64,000 bases of DNA. Origin: Diphasiastrum complanatum (taxonomy: Eukaryota > Streptophyta > Lycopodiopsida > Lycopodiales > Lycopodiaceae). Positions 41,330 to 53,534 of this stretch are shown in pieces. Within the stretch, counting starts at the first letter, position 1, and each line of letters begins with the position of its first letter. Where the stretch lies: positions 1 through 64,000 of the forward strand of contig MU832266.1 in the NCBI GenBank assembly GCA_029204225.1. The letters run 5' to 3'. A model generated the notes under the pieces. It did no database searches and was not told the origin of the DNA. It worked only from the letters and a program-made list of their open reading frames with translations. Both the position numbers and the translations under genes were made by a program.

Positions 41330-42613
41330 CTGTTATGCGTGTGTATTCATCTCTCTTTTCTTTGCCTGCGTCATATAGTACCATTTGTCTTCTTTAAATC
41401 ATGTGTCTCCTCTACTGTCTTTACTTAGTAAGCAAGGACATTCTACGAACAAGTCCAGTCCAGAGACAGACGAGTGAGCTATGATTTGTGGGTTGGTTTT
41501 GTTTGAGCTGGTAGTCGTTTGTTTGTTCGTTGGGTTGGGTTTGTGGGTTGGTTTCTGCTGGCTGCGTAGATGGCAGCTCTCTTTCGCGGGGTCGGTTGAA
41601 GACTCGCTCCGGAGATATAGCTGGTAGCTGCTTTAGTTGGGCAATCAGTACAAGCATATGTATGTGGGCATGTCCTTCGCTTTTTCCTCTTAGCTTTGTG
41701 AGCTAAGCTGATGTTGTTGCGTTTATTTGTTTGCCAATAATCAGTACAAGCATGTATGTATGTCCTTTGCTTCTTCTTCATAGCTTTGTCAGCTAGGCTG
41801 CTGTTAAGTTTATATGAGGTTGAGATGTGTGTCTGTACCTTATGTTTGGATGGCGCTCTTCATTTTCTGTTGTTGTGTGAGGTGGAAGTGACGATTCTTG
41901 TGCAGCGTGGTTCACTGTAAGCTGACGGCGCTTGAGGCTCTTGCTCGGACTTGGAAATCTGTGATGAAACAGAATGGAATTAAGAAAAGATTATAGTGAG
42001 GAGCCTTTCCCTGTGAGCTTGCATTGTTTCTATAAACACTTGCACTCAGAGCTTCCATTTTCATGTCCTCCCTTCTTCTGTTTCATCAGCCTTTGATACT
42101 GTTTGGAAAGACATTGTTTGCCCGTAGAGCTTAAAATAAGTAGGAAACTTAGAGGATGTACACAACTCTTCTGGCACCCTAGTTTGTAGTTCGTGAAAGA
42201 TTGCAGTTCTGTTGATAATGAGTCACAAGCATAATCATGCTGAACGGCAAAACCCGAACATTAATGCATGCATTCCGATGACATATTTTAGCAAGAATTT
42301 AGTCAAGCTTTGGTCATTGGTATTAGCCTTTTTCTTTTTGCAAATCTGCCATAGTACAACACATACTCTACAAACTTGTTAAGTTGTATTCTTCTTTCAG
42401 CAAGTAGGTTGCATAATATCCTTGTTTCTAAGTGCTCGACATGATGCTGTTCAAGCTTCTCTTTATTTCGATCCATTTGCCTTTAATGATTGGTGTTTTA
42501 TTTCCAGCTAGTGCTAACTTCCTGTATCATGTGGCGATGTCTTTTGGTGTATCATGTGTATTGTTCCATTCCATTCAGCTGGTGACGCAGTGCCTCTCTT
42601 CAAACATGCTTTG
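41330..42613 (+). other. SPL 5' untranslated region, probably with an intron
   Basis: No long reading frame precedes the SPL start. The splice acceptor TTCCATTCAG at 42569-42578 suggests a leader intron joined at 42579; another candidate is TTCTTTCAG at about 42392-42400. I cannot fix the donor. Regulation by leader intron retention is possible but untested. Confidence 0.4.
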
Positions 42614-42614
42614 A
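42606..42614 (+). other. Two-codon upstream ORF overlapping the SPL start
   Basis: ATG CTT TGA ends with the A that begins the SPL ATG (TGATG). It lies on any transcript spliced at 42579. Such an overlap can restrict translation to leaky scanning or re-initiation. Confidence 0.5.
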
Positions 42615-43896
42615 TGGAGCTCACAGACGTCTGCGAGGGTGACTCTCCTGCCAGCAATGTATGTTCCAACGGCGAAGACTCGGCTACTTCAGATTCACAG
42701 CTTTTGAGTGGGACGGCAGGGTTAGAGCAGAGAATCGTTTTTCCGAAATCACAGCAGCAGCAACAGAAGATGAATTTTTCGACAGGGGAGCTTGATCAGA
42801 CAGCGGAGGACGGCAGCTCTTGCCATCCCGATACCTGTTGGAGTTCTCGGGTATGGGATCATCCGCTGCCTGCCGTGGGAGGCATAGAATCAGGAGAACT
42901 GTCTGGGGCGCGGGCGGATTGGGATATAAAGGGCCATTTCTGGGACTGGGATAATATGGTTCTACTGCAAGGCAAGGGGGATGCAGGGAAACGACTGGGT
43001 GAATGGGCTATTGCTGAGGGAGATGAAGTAAATTGCTTGCTGCCAAGAGAAACCTTCCATATTGGGCTGCAGTCTGGATCGAGCAAGACATCCACCCTAT
43101 CTTGCTCCTCAGGAATTCCAGGAGTAGCTGCAACTGGAAAAGGAGGGCATGCCAAGTTTTGCAGCCCCGAACAGAAAAGTCAACAAAAGAGTGTTGATGT
43201 AGATCATCGAGGCAACATGGAAGGTGGCAGGACCACTGCCGGACTTGATCTTCATCACCATTGTAAAGTTGAGCAGTACAGAAGTGGAGGTGAACAGAAT
43301 GTACCGAGAGATTTCTCTCTAGGACAACGAGATGGGAATTCCAGTTGGGACTTTCAGAACACTGCAATCCCTCGTGAAATTGAGCAGGATAGAAGGGCAA
43401 TGATTGAGCAACAGCGAGATGAGAGCCTTAAAAGATCAGATCAGCAGCTTGTTGGTCAGCAGAATCCAAGTAGCAGAGAGAGCCAGAAAGTGATGGGCTT
43501 CCTTGGTCTAGGAGGTGGTGCAGTTGTCACAAACGACCATGTAACAAAAGTAGAGGAGAAAGACACTTGCAGCAATGGTGGAACATGCTCGGGAGATGGT
43601 TTTATTGGCCTTAAACTTGGAAAGCGCACCTACTTTGGAGATACCGCTGCAGTTTCTGCTGGTAAAAGTGCTGGAGTGTCGGTAGCAGTAAACCCAGTCC
43701 CAAGCTGTTCCTCTACTGTGAAAAAGCGTGGTGCTGCAGCGGCACAACTGCCTAGATGTCAAGTAGAGGGATGCAAAATGGATCTTACCACTGCAAAAGA
43801 CTACCACAGAAGGCACAAAGTATGTGCTATGCACTCTAAAGCTGCAAAAGTCATTGTTGCAAGTATAGAGCAACGTTTCTGTCAACAATGCAGCCG
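42614..43896 (+). CDS. SPL: SPL (SBP-box) transcription factor, exon 1
   Basis: Codes residues 1-427 and two bases of codon 428. The start chosen is ATG 42614 (MELTDVCEG); an in-frame ATG at 42554 lies before the likely acceptor. Residues 1-380 are low-complexity, Gly/Ser/Gln-rich, with probable activation or interaction function. The SBP domain begins at C382. First zinc site: C382, C387, C404, H407. The second starts with C423 and C426 (FCQQCS). Exon 1 ends inside the R428 codon at CAGCCG/GTACGT, the conserved intron position of plant SBP domains. The protein binds GTAC-core DNA in the nucleus and in the family controls phase change, organ growth and fertility. No stop or frameshift is seen, so the exon looks functional. 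Confidence 0.93.
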
Positions 43897-45300
43897 GTAC
43901 GTACCTACTTCAAATTTTTCTATTTTCCTACTGAATGAAAACATGTTTAACTTTTGGAGTCACTGAAGTTTTTATGTAAGTCATGATCACATCTTTACCG
44001 ATTTGGCTAGTGATATTCTGGTGTGGAAATTTTCTATCCTTATTTTGAAGCCATTTTACTGGCAATTGATTTGGTTTAAGTTGAATTCTTACAAAAATCA
44101 TTGGAGTGTAGAAGAGACCAATAGCTTTTTATTGTTAGGACATGCCCCTTTAAGCTACTGATTTGCCAGCTCTTAAACTGACATATATTAGAGTCATTCA
44201 TAAAAATGATGGAGTAATATTGCCGTTAGTCTATTTTTGTATATAGCTCGGATTTCAGCTACTGTACATTGAATTTACTGGTTGACATAAAATGCAGCTC
44301 TAAACCTTCAAAGAAAGACATATGACAGTCCATAGTACATACAAATTCAATACCTCTGCCCTGGTCTGTGTTCTATCAAGATGATTTTGCAATTCTCCAA
44401 GTGCAACTGACTAGAGCCAATTGGGACCTTTCTGTCATACCAAAGCATAATGGTCTACAAACTGATATGTACACAGACGTCCGTACAAACCGTTCTCAAA
44501 CTTGTTCCCTAAATGGCACGGACATTAACATCAAGGTGTCTGTGAGCAGAAACTTCATTGCTTTTCAGTTTGCTGATATCCGTGAGTTGTATTTTTTGTT
44601 TTTAAATTGCCATATATAGATGCCTCTAATGTGCCTGCTTTGTGTTTGGAGCTTGTAAGATAAATATCAACCAGCTTCTTATTCTAAGAAATGTTCCTGC
44701 TATGGCCAGATTGAGTTGAGTTTTGACATGAATGGGCTCTACTTGCTGAAGGCCACTATAGCTCTTCGAAGTCTATCCCCTCCAAAAGTGCAAGTGCTTC
44801 ATTTCAACTTATCGTTAATCTCTCAAAAAAAGTAGAGCTCTGTTACTACTGAAATCCAAGAATGAACAAACACGCAAAGTACTCTTTAGAGAATAAAAAA
44901 TTAACGTAGTCACCGAATAGGTGGTGGTGCCAGTGCTACAAAACATATTGGAAGATAGAGTGTCTCACTAGCTTATTTGTGAGAATGTGTTGCAGAGCAG
45001 AGCTCTGTACCTACAGCATTGTCTGACTAGTTCAAAGATGCAAACTCTGGATGCTGACCAGGACTATGATTGCTTAGATCACGCGCTTCCTGCATGGCCT
45101 AACACACTGAGAAGGGGATTATCACTTTGGCATGAAGAACACTGTCTTTGCACGTCCAAATGATTATGCTTTTAAATTGCATATGTAAAATTCTATTTTT
45201 GATGGAAGAATAATGAGGAGGAAAGGAGATTCATTTATGGATTGGAAAATCTTTGAGATAAAAGCTCATATTGTTCTTATTCATAGGCTCCTATTGCAAT

Positions 45301-45486
45301 CTACGGTCTCATTCCAGCCCTCTCTACCATGAACAAGTGAGTCAGAAACAGATTATGGCCCCTGCTTGAAAGTCCACAATTTGGTGCTCTTGGTTGAAAC
45401 CCACACATAGGCATAAAGGGATTGAAACCTGTTGCAAAATGCATATTATTATTATAGGCTAAATAAATGAAAGATACTTTTCCCAT
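45301..45486 (-). pseudogene. gypsy integrase C-terminal scrap
   Basis: The minus frame reads IYLAYNNNMHFATGFNPFMP and CGFQPRAPNCG, matching the gypsy integrase E-F-A-Y-N-x-S...T-G-x-S-P-F...Y-G-F-x-P-R-x-P segment. Only about 45 residues are recognisable. It lies within SPL intron 1. Confidence 0.5.
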
Positions 45487-46200
45487 TTAGATTGCTTATG
45501 AGAAACATAGGCATGAAGGATGTTCTCCATAGTTTGATTAGTTTGTTGTTTGACCACCAGACTCTGAATGATTTGAAGAACTAAAGTTGAGAGCAGTTTC
45601 TAAGTTTGGAACACCGCTGACCGAAAGTGTCCTATGAATCGACCATCAAGCTCACTCACCACATTTGACAATAATCCATAAGTCTAGAAAACCACTCTAC
45701 ACAACTTTGAGCTAATCAAAAGCTTTAGCTGTCATCTTTATAAGACTACCCAAATCACATCAATACCTTTTTAAATCGTTGGAAAGCCAGCTCAAGTATC
45801 TATGAAGATACTAAGCTCCCTTGTACCAGATCAAAGAGTTCTGTGTACACGGATGACCTACACAAGGTGAATCATGACATTCATAGAAGATTTAAAGTTT
45901 GACAATCTCAATGTTGGGCGCACACATTACTATCCTTGAACAAAAGTCCATCGTAGATAGGATACTGCTTTACTAATCTTCCCTTCTCTTTGGGTCAATT
46001 TTGCATCCTATAACCTAGTTCCATTACTCGAGTCGTCAATTTTTGCTTGTTCTACTTGCCCAATATGAGCGAAATGAGAAGCAGTCTAGGAGTGTCCTTC
46101 AAAAGAACAAAGTTGCATCAAACTGCGAATTGCAGTTTGAACTATCGAACCGTTCGGGGCTAGTTCGAACTGACCTGATGGCATCTTGGCCTGAACGGGT

Positions 46201-46202
<2 letters not shown>

Positions 46203-46283
<81 letters not shown>
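46203..46283. repeat. (AG)n microsatellite, about 40 units
   Basis: 80 bp of AG repeat, adjoining the 3' side (minus sense) of the LINE. Confidence 0.97.
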
Positions 46284-46286
<3 letters not shown>

Positions 46287-46329
46287 AAGAAAGCTTTAAT
46301 AATGTCTTTTCCATGCCAAAAGGCATATA

Positions 46330-47813
46330 AGACTAGTAAATGATATACTGATGCGTACCTGATGGGAGCGCTGTAGTGGAGATACCAAATGACTCAAGAA
46401 GGAAGTGGGATGCCTGAGAAAACCACGACAGTTGATAGCCCTGGTCATGAAGGGAGTGTGAGGAAGCAAGTGCTGTCTGTGTATACCACATATCTGCATT
46501 TGGTAGAGCCTAAACTCTCTGAATGTATACAATAAGCTGGAAAGCGGCATCTATCTGAATGGGTGGAATGACAAACTCTGCAAGAAGGATCTCATGTGGA
46601 ACCAAGGGCTTTGCCCGAATCATACAAGCTAACATGGTGGTCTGTAAGCGTGAAATGCTAGCCCAATGTGATGAGGGAAGACCGGTACACTACGTCTTTG
46701 CTGCATACAAGGCTATGGGGGTGACAATAGTATCAAAAAGTCTACACTTACTGCGAGCATCTCGGATGAACTTCCTGAAACAGAACCGCTCAAGCTGAAC
46801 AAGGAGGAATGCCCCTTCCCAAGTCGGATGGTGGCTGCCTGTTGCATGCTGAAGGTAGGACCAGAAAAGAGTATCCCCAAATAAGTATAAGAAGAAACTA
46901 CCTCTAAGGCCTCTCCATCTAGGGTGAGCTCCTGGTGTTGCATGAAAGCTCGAGAAGTGTTGAAGACCATAACCTTGGTCTTCACAGTGTTCACCCCCAA
47001 TCCCCACCTGGTACAAAATCCCTGTAAACAATCCAGCTGCCTCTGTAATCCCTCCCTGGTTGGAGATACTAATACCACATCATCTGCATAGAGGAGAATA
47101 GCAATCAAAATGGTGTCGAGTCTACAACCAGCTCCGCAACACTGTGAGATGGCTCGCTCTAACTCGTCAATGTACAATCCAAAAAGAACCGGTGAAAGGG
47201 AACATCCCTGTTTCACCCCAATGGTGCTCCAAATGTGATCAGAGATGCCACTGCCGTGTCGGAAACATCCCAAGACCCGCTCGTAAAGAGCCGTCACTGC
47301 CAGAACAATATCTGTGGAGAAGCCAAGGTCGCGAAGTCTTTGAATGAGCAAGGAGCGTGGTACAGAGTCAAAGGCTTTCCTGAAGTCCAAAAAACAACAG
47401 TAAACCCTCTCCTTTTTGTACTTAGCTTCCTCAATCAAAGCTCGAAGTGTGAAGATATGGTTAGTGGTAGAATAATGAGAGCGGAAACCTGCTTGTCCCA
47501 ATGCATGTAATCTCTTGGATTTTGCCTCTGAACTCACTGCAGACTGGAGAATGGTACCATAGAGCTTCGTGAGAACATGTCCAATCATGATGGTATGGTA
47601 GTTACCTGGAATCATGGGATCACCATTTTTATGAATAGGATGGATGATGTTGATGCACCAGGATGAAGGGAAGACAGAGACAACGACAGAATTGAGGAGA
47701 GAGGCTAGTGTGGGAGCAAGGAGGTCAGAAGCATGTGTTAAGAGCTCAGATTCGAGGTCGTCAATATCTCTTGCCTTATTGGACTTCATTCTCTTGATGG
47801 CCGCAAGTACCAT
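46330..47813 (-). pseudogene. LINE ORF2 reverse transcriptase and C-terminus
   Basis: The frame from 47813 reads the RT blocks in order: KSNKARDIDDLESELL, IHPIHKNGDP, HALGQAGFRSHYSTTNHIFT, CCFLDFRKAFDSVPR (first catalytic Asp), GVKQGCSLSPVLFGLYIDEL, and ILLYADDVVLVSPT (YADD catalytic pair), then VNTVKTKVMVFN. A frameshift near 46870 passes to RKFIRDARSKCRLFDTIVTP and, in a third frame, VPHEILLAEFVIPPIQIDAA. All catalytic residues are kept but frameshifts inactivate the copy. Confidence 0.85.
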
Positions 47814-47899
47814 GTCAGAGGTGAAGAAGGTGAAATTAGAGGGGCACGAGGAGATAGCAATGGGTGTGTCAGTGGGTATGGTATAGAGGTTGGTAGCGT

Positions 47900-48687
47900 A
47901 CTCGGTTCATATGCGGAGATCATCTAGGAGAGGTGGTGGAGCACGAGGGATAAACTCACGCCAAAAGGCGCTTGAGGAGGAACTGAAGAGAAGGTCAACA
48001 AGGTGCTTTCCTTCAGAGTCATCATAGGCACGCTTTTTCTTGCAAAGTGTGCGATGGTAGGAGTGTCGGGCAGAGCGGAGAAGGTGAGGATCATGAGTAC
48101 GAGCATGGGTGACAAGGTGATGAAGAGAGTGACACTCGACATCATACCAAGGGGGGTGTAGAGGGCGAAGCGATGAAGAACGTGTGTCTGTCTTTATGGG
48201 GCTTAGATGGAAAAGCTAGGGAAGCCGCGACATGAAGAGAAGTGCTAAGGAAAGCAGCTTGAGTCTCGACTGTACTATCGTGTGGAAAGGAATGGAGTAG
48301 GGAGGCTAGAAACTCCTGGTAGACTGGCGCATATAGGGAGCTGAATGTATACCTGGGTGCACAGGGGAGCGCGAGATGTGAGGGTGGTTGGAGAGGTGGG
48401 AGGCGGCCGATAGCGAAGGAGAGAAAAGAATGATTAGAGAGAGTGGTGGGAGATATATGAAAATCAGAGATGAGAGGTATGGAGGATGGTGATCCCATGA
48501 GATAGTCCACAACACTATGTCCACCACTGTGGGGATGACTAGTATAACTGCCGGAGTCTGGCTAGCAAGTTAGGCCATTGTAAATGGCTAACTCATGAGC
48601 CTCTCCAAATTGCAATAAATGCCCACCGTAGGGGGTAATAGGCCCCAAGCTGTCCTCTGAAACCCTGGTAACTTCCATCTCATCGCT
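47900..48687 (-). pseudogene. LINE endonuclease C-terminus and linker
   Basis: The frame holds SDFHISPTTLSNHSFLSFAI, where SNHSFLSF corresponds to the endonuclease S-D-H-x-P-L/V-x-F motif with the Asp of SDH changed to Asn, followed by an unstructured linker towards RT. It continues upstream into 52701-53010 once the hAT insertion is discounted. Confidence 0.6.
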
Positions 48688-48695
48688 GTCGAGGG

Positions 48696-51600
48696 CAATG
48701 TTTGAGGGTACCTTTCGAATCGCCTTTTTGAACCGTGTTTGAATCGAGTTTGAATCGGGAAAGAATCGGCTTGTCCAAGTTCGAATCGGCGAATCGGTTT
48801 TAGGGTTTTTTCTTTAAACATTATTGTCACGACTCACATCATACATATTACATATGTCATATTCCAATGTACCATGTGCATGGTTAGTTAGTGCTAAATT
48901 AGCAAATGTTCAATGATTCAAATTTCACGAAAATGACAATGTATACAATGTGCATTGTGTAACTTTTAACAAGTAAAAGATTATAGTACTAAGTTCTAAC
49001 TTCTAATAGCTTACAACTTACAAGTAACAAGTTACAATACTAAGTAGTAAGTATTAACTTCTAAATATTAACTCTTGAGTTACAACTTACAACTTGCTGT
49101 AGTCTGTGAGCCATTCGACATTCAACATTGATAATTGAAACATTCCACATTTGAACATTACCAAAATGTAAACTTGTTACCTGAGTCTTGAATCATATAT
49201 GTAGTTTAACTCATCCATAAATGCCAAATGGTAGTAACGCTGCTCAAGTTTATAATCTCAAAACTTCGAAGTTCAAATTCAACTCCTAATTTCTATAAAC
49301 TAACCAGAATACTAAATACTAAATAGTAAATACAAATGGGCCAGTCTCCTGAGTCCCCCTAAGGTAGACTAGTCACTAAAGCCTAACGTAGCCTCCTCCT
49401 AGTCACCCGTGGAGGTTGTGACCTCGTACGTGCAGGCTCAGGAGCAGGATCCTCATCAATGCTATCAGCATCATCAGATGGATCACTCTCATCCTCTGAG
49501 GAATCCTCGTTGTCGGCTTCATCTTCCGAGGTCTCTGTATCGTCTTCGTCTTCTAGTGGCTCCTCGTCCTCGTGAGCTCGAGAACTAGAAGCCTCTTCCC
49601 CTGTCCTGCGACGTGTAGCAGCCCGAGTGGTAGGTCCTGCGCGCAGAGATTGGCAAAGGGTTACAATTCACAATCACAAGTTTCAATTCTAATTTCTAAA
49701 GCTAGTTAGTAGTTACTACTTAGAACATGGGATGGAGCTCAAAGTTCAAACTTGCAAGTGGCAAGGACCAACTTGCAAGGGCCCAAGCCTCAAGGCTCAA
49801 GGGCTAATTCAAATTTCAAAGCTTGAAATTGGAACTTGAAATTCACCTGCAAACTGCATGGCGTCATCATAGAGTAGTGCATACACGTCCTCTACCTCTT
49901 GTGACCTTGGTGGTATGTCTGGAACCTTCGTCACATCAATGTCATCTGGATTTACCTGCAGTATGTAGACAGCAGAACAACACATTTAATATGTCACATT
50001 TCAATGTTCAAACACAATTGCAACTATCAAATTACAATTTACCTGCATAGGCTCCCTCGCCCCCTTCATCTTCTTCAGAAGCCGCAGATTGGCGTGCACA
50101 TACACCAACCTGTCTAATTGTGCAACACTAAGCCCGTTCCTCGTCTTCGTATGAATCAGAGAGAACAAACTCCAATTCCTCTCACATGCACTCATGTGCA
50201 ATCCTGTGAGAGAATGCGTATGGCGAGCTTCCGCAATTGAGGACAATCACCCCCATACTTGTCCCACCATGAAACAGGGCGCAGTTGTCCTTCTTTGAGC
50301 CGCGCTCCTGGACACCCAAACTCAAGAGCCTCACGCCTGCACAGTGCACACGTGAGTTGTGACAATGCACATTGCAATACCTGCACAACATTCTCTTTGC
50401 CGACCTCCACAATGACCGCGTCAATAAATCCAAACAATGTCTGGGCATCCAAGGTTAAGCCCGAGATGTCGATGGATCTCAAGAACATCATGCCCAAGCA
50501 AGAAGAAACCAATATATTTACAATATGGCGCCTCCTGGTATCAGTCCAACCATCTGATATGATGGAGCACCCATACCTAGTTCAAAAGATCTCATTGCCC
50601 ACAAAATTCAGATTTCAGATGGCAATTGTCAATTGCATTAAAATTTTAACAATTTATGTAATTGGTCAATAAATATAACTATTTCGATCATTCTTAATTT
50701 TTAAAACATAAAAGTTAAGACTCAAGAGATAGAACTTAGAAGTTAGAACTTGGCACTCGCCACGGCCCACTTCAAACTTGGAATTTCAAGTTAGAAGTTA
50801 GAACATAAATGACAATACATATTAGTATTAATTTAGTGATTACTAATCACTAATTAAAATAAAGTAGGGTTTAGGAATTAGGATTTACATGGCCCATGAT
50901 CTCCTGATAGGCTCTAGCTCCCTATCCACGGAGTCTTGCTCGGCAACCAACTGAGTCCTCCTCAACTGCTGCATGGATGGTCCCTCCCACTCCGAACCGA
51001 TCCTAGATACATGTCTCATCATCTCCCTCCATGCAAGGGTCGCAGCCAAGTGAAAGGGGAAGTTGCACATGTAGAAACACCTCCTAACATATACAATGCC
51101 TATGTCCTTGTTACTTTGCTGAAAGGATGCCACATACACATCTCTACCTCTAAGATGTGTACCAGTACGGCTCTGGGCATGAGAAGAGCCTCGTGACAAT
51201 GGTGCTGCCGCATCACTCTGACTATGAGTCTGACCCTGTGATGTGGAAGAGCCTGCTGGAACTGTTGCACATTGCCAATGGCCACAAATTATTAGTTACT
51301 ATCCAGATTCTAGAATCTACGACAAATTACAGTGGAGATAGATGAATCGTGGTAGACTCTAGTAGTTTGTAGATTGTAGTAATGTCAAAGTACATACGAT
51401 ATGGCATATGCAATGAATTATAATTTACAACACAATCATCAATGCAAATATTTTCTATTTAGCATCTAGCAACAACTTACAATTGTCAATAACTCAGGTG
51501 ACAAGAATCTCAACATAGGATAATGGATTTATAAGTTATAACTAGTAACAGCTTCAGAATTCCGAATCATTGATTACAATTTACGATCACGATTCACCAA

Positions 51601-52316
51601 CTTGTGGGCGAATGATGACCCTCCGAGGTAGTCGTAGATGGAGCTGCAGGTATCGTCAATGAGTCAGGTGCTCGCGCACAACCTGCGATCTCATAACCAC
51701 GTAGACGCAATAGGTGTGCCTTTATTCTAGCGGGGCCACCTGTGTAGTCCTTTCCACAATACTTGCAAGTCCACCTCTTAGTGCCTGAGGCGCCATAATT
51801 AGAAGCAACTGTCACATGATCCCACAAGGGATCCTTCTCTCTCGGCATGGTATCTACTATCTAGATTCTAGTCTCTCTCCCCCCACTAGTCTCTCTCCCG
51901 GGTCCCCCTTCTAAATTCTGATTTTTCACTCACACACACCTAAAGGCTAACTCTCTCGGACCTCCCTCCACACACACACACACCCCCTCCCCTAAGTTTA
52001 CCTCCCTCTCTCTCAAAGACTCAAACACACTCTTTTAACTTAAAAATCTATTCACACATGTCACACACACAAAACACACACACATTATCAAACACACACA
52101 CACACACACATTTATCAAACACACACACACACACATTTATCAAACACACACACACCAACACACACAAAAACACAAAAACACAAACACACACACACACATT
52201 GTCAAACATTTAACACACACACACACACATTTGTCAACAGTCACACTGAACACACATGAACACCCACGTCAACAGCCACACATGACACACAATTCCACCC
52301 CTCTCACACAACTCCA

Positions 52317-52365
<49 letters not shown>

Positions 52366-52692
52366 TTTCTCTCCAGACTCGCAGATCTATATTCTGTCCA
52401 GTGTCTCGGATCTCTCTCTCTCTCAGGCGCGGAAATCTGGGAAGCTTCAGGGCCCAGGGGGAGGTAACGAGCAGGGGGAGGTCTCAGGTAACGAGCAGGA
52501 GCAGGAGTCGCGAGGAGCAGGAGCAGGAGGTCGCGAGGAGCAAGAGGTCAAGTCGCGAGGAGGCGATGAGTTTTTTTTTTTTTTTTTTTTAAAAACGGTT
52601 TGAATAGTCAAAAAACGGTTCGAACCGGACCTTTTCGAAAAGGACTTTCGAATCGCGGTTCTTTCAATGAATCGCGATTGGACACAACACTG
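48696..52692 (-). mobile_element. hAT DNA transposon, 3,997 bp
   Basis: Ends are CAATGTT on the left and AACACTG on the right (inverted CA(A/G)TGTT), flanked by identical 8-bp duplications GTCGAGGG at 48688-48695 and 52693-52700, as expected of hAT. Subterminal regions on both sides are rich in AATCGG/CGAATC/GAACCG words, probable transposase sites. The minus strand codes for a spliced transposase with BED finger and hAT dimerisation domain. The middle of the catalytic domain is missing. A CA microsatellite (52070-52230) and CT tract (52322-52361) lie near the right end. Confidence 0.93.
49383..51848 (-). pseudogene. hAT transposase gene, five exons, catalytic deletion
   Basis: Exon 1 (51594-51848): ATG and BED zinc finger (DPLWDHVT, WTCKYCGKDY, RIKAHLLRLRG, C). 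Exon 2 (about 50885-51270): VYVRRCFYMCNFPFHLAATL, IRRSWAM. Exon 3 (50044-50576): YGCSIISDGWTDTRRRHIVN with the first catalytic Asp, then VGKENVVQVLQ, where sequence jumps directly to WWDKYGGDCPQLRKLAIRIL and ACERNWSLFSLIHTKTRN (dimerisation domain), with one frameshift. Exon 4 (49847-49955): DIDVTKVPDIPPRSQE. Exon 5 (49383-49637): a very acidic tail ending in TAG. About half the RNase H fold, with the remaining catalytic residues, is deleted, so the product could bind DNA or dimerise but not cut. Confidence 0.85.
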
Positions 52693-52700
52693 GTCGAGGG

Positions 52701-53010
52701 CATGAACGCGGAGCTGGTCGGTGATGTCATAAAACTCTGACTGCCGTGAGGAGGTCCGGGCATTAAAATCCCCAGTGAGGAAGATATGCCCCCGCTCTAC
52801 GAATTTGATAATATTCGGCAATACTTCAAGGTAGGGTGAACCTATACCCTTAGCAAAGGATGAAGACTCTGGAGCAAAATAACATGCCGCCACAAAGAGG
52901 TCCCTGTCCAAACCAATATCATGTCCAATAATACGAATCCAGATATAACGTGCATGCTCATCGTGTCTGATGAACTCGATGCTCGGATGATGTATAAGCA
53001 TGCAACCCCA
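52701..53010 (-). pseudogene. LINE endonuclease middle part
   Basis: The minus frame reads IWIRIIGHDIGLDRDLFVAA, CYFAPESS and FVERGHIFLTGDFNARTSSR, where GDFNAR is the catalytic G-D-F-N motif of APE-type LINE endonucleases. It is separated from the rest of the LINE by the hAT element. Confidence 0.75.
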
Positions 53011-53167
53011 TCGGATCCACGACCACTAGCTGATCTTGGATGGCCAACTTCGACCGATCGAGATATTCTAATGAGGATCTACTACAAAGACACAATGATA
53101 TAGTGGCCTTGCATCCTCATGGGGGTTCCTCTATTGACGAGATAGAGGTTCCTGGGCAGAATGATAA

Positions 53168-53485
53168 CTACCAAGTAAGAACATAGGGACTTCCTCTGGT
53201 ATCCGCATCAAAGCTTCCCTTGCATATTGCAACTACACCAGTGAACTTCGGCGGCTTGAGATCCTTGATTGATGGCAATTTTCTTGTTTTCGATGGGACT
53301 TCGGCTTCTTTGTCAACAGTCACAGGTTCAGCGGCAACCGTAGCTGTTCCACTAACTCTTTCAGGATCCTGTGGGGATCTTGCCAACTTCAATTGCTCAC
53401 GGACTTGTGGTAGCACCACTTCCATAAACCTTGGCTGCAACTTCCTCAATCCTATTTCGGTACTAGAACCTTCTAACGGATCCAT
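53168..53485 (-). pseudogene. Gag-like fragment, possibly gypsy
   Basis: The 105-codon frame reads VVLPQVREQLKLA, Val/Thr/Glu-rich linker, then KLPSIKDLKPPKFTGVVAIC, similar to the K-P-P-K-F-x-G start of many gypsy gag proteins. No more can be said; it ends at the copia RT that follows. Confidence 0.3.
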
Positions 53486-53534
53486 ACTGACTGTGGTAGA
53501 GTTGCACTCAACTATAGAAGGCTGCTTTTAGGAC

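Larger units (their letters stand above)
46330..53010 (-). mobile_element. LINE (non-LTR retrotransposon), interrupted by a hAT element
   Basis: Minus-strand ORF2-type sequence: endonuclease at 52701-53010 and 47900-48540, reverse transcriptase 46713-47813 and C-terminal region to 46330. A hAT transposon at 48696-52692 splits it, with a precise 8-bp duplication. The 5' end is truncated at about 53010, as is usual for LINEs, and the 3' end meets an AG microsatellite rather than poly-A. Confidence 0.8.

Noticed and set aside
42554-42613. SPL start at the in-frame ATG 42554
   Set aside because: A good splice acceptor at 42578 lies between it and the coding region, and the sequence before it looks like intron. 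ATG 42614 is the more likely start, though 42554 is possible if the leader is unspliced.
43897-43966. SPL ending at the stop at 43966 as an intronless gene
   Set aside because: That product would lack half of the second zinc site; exon 2 at 56557 restores all ligands and the nuclear signal in frame.
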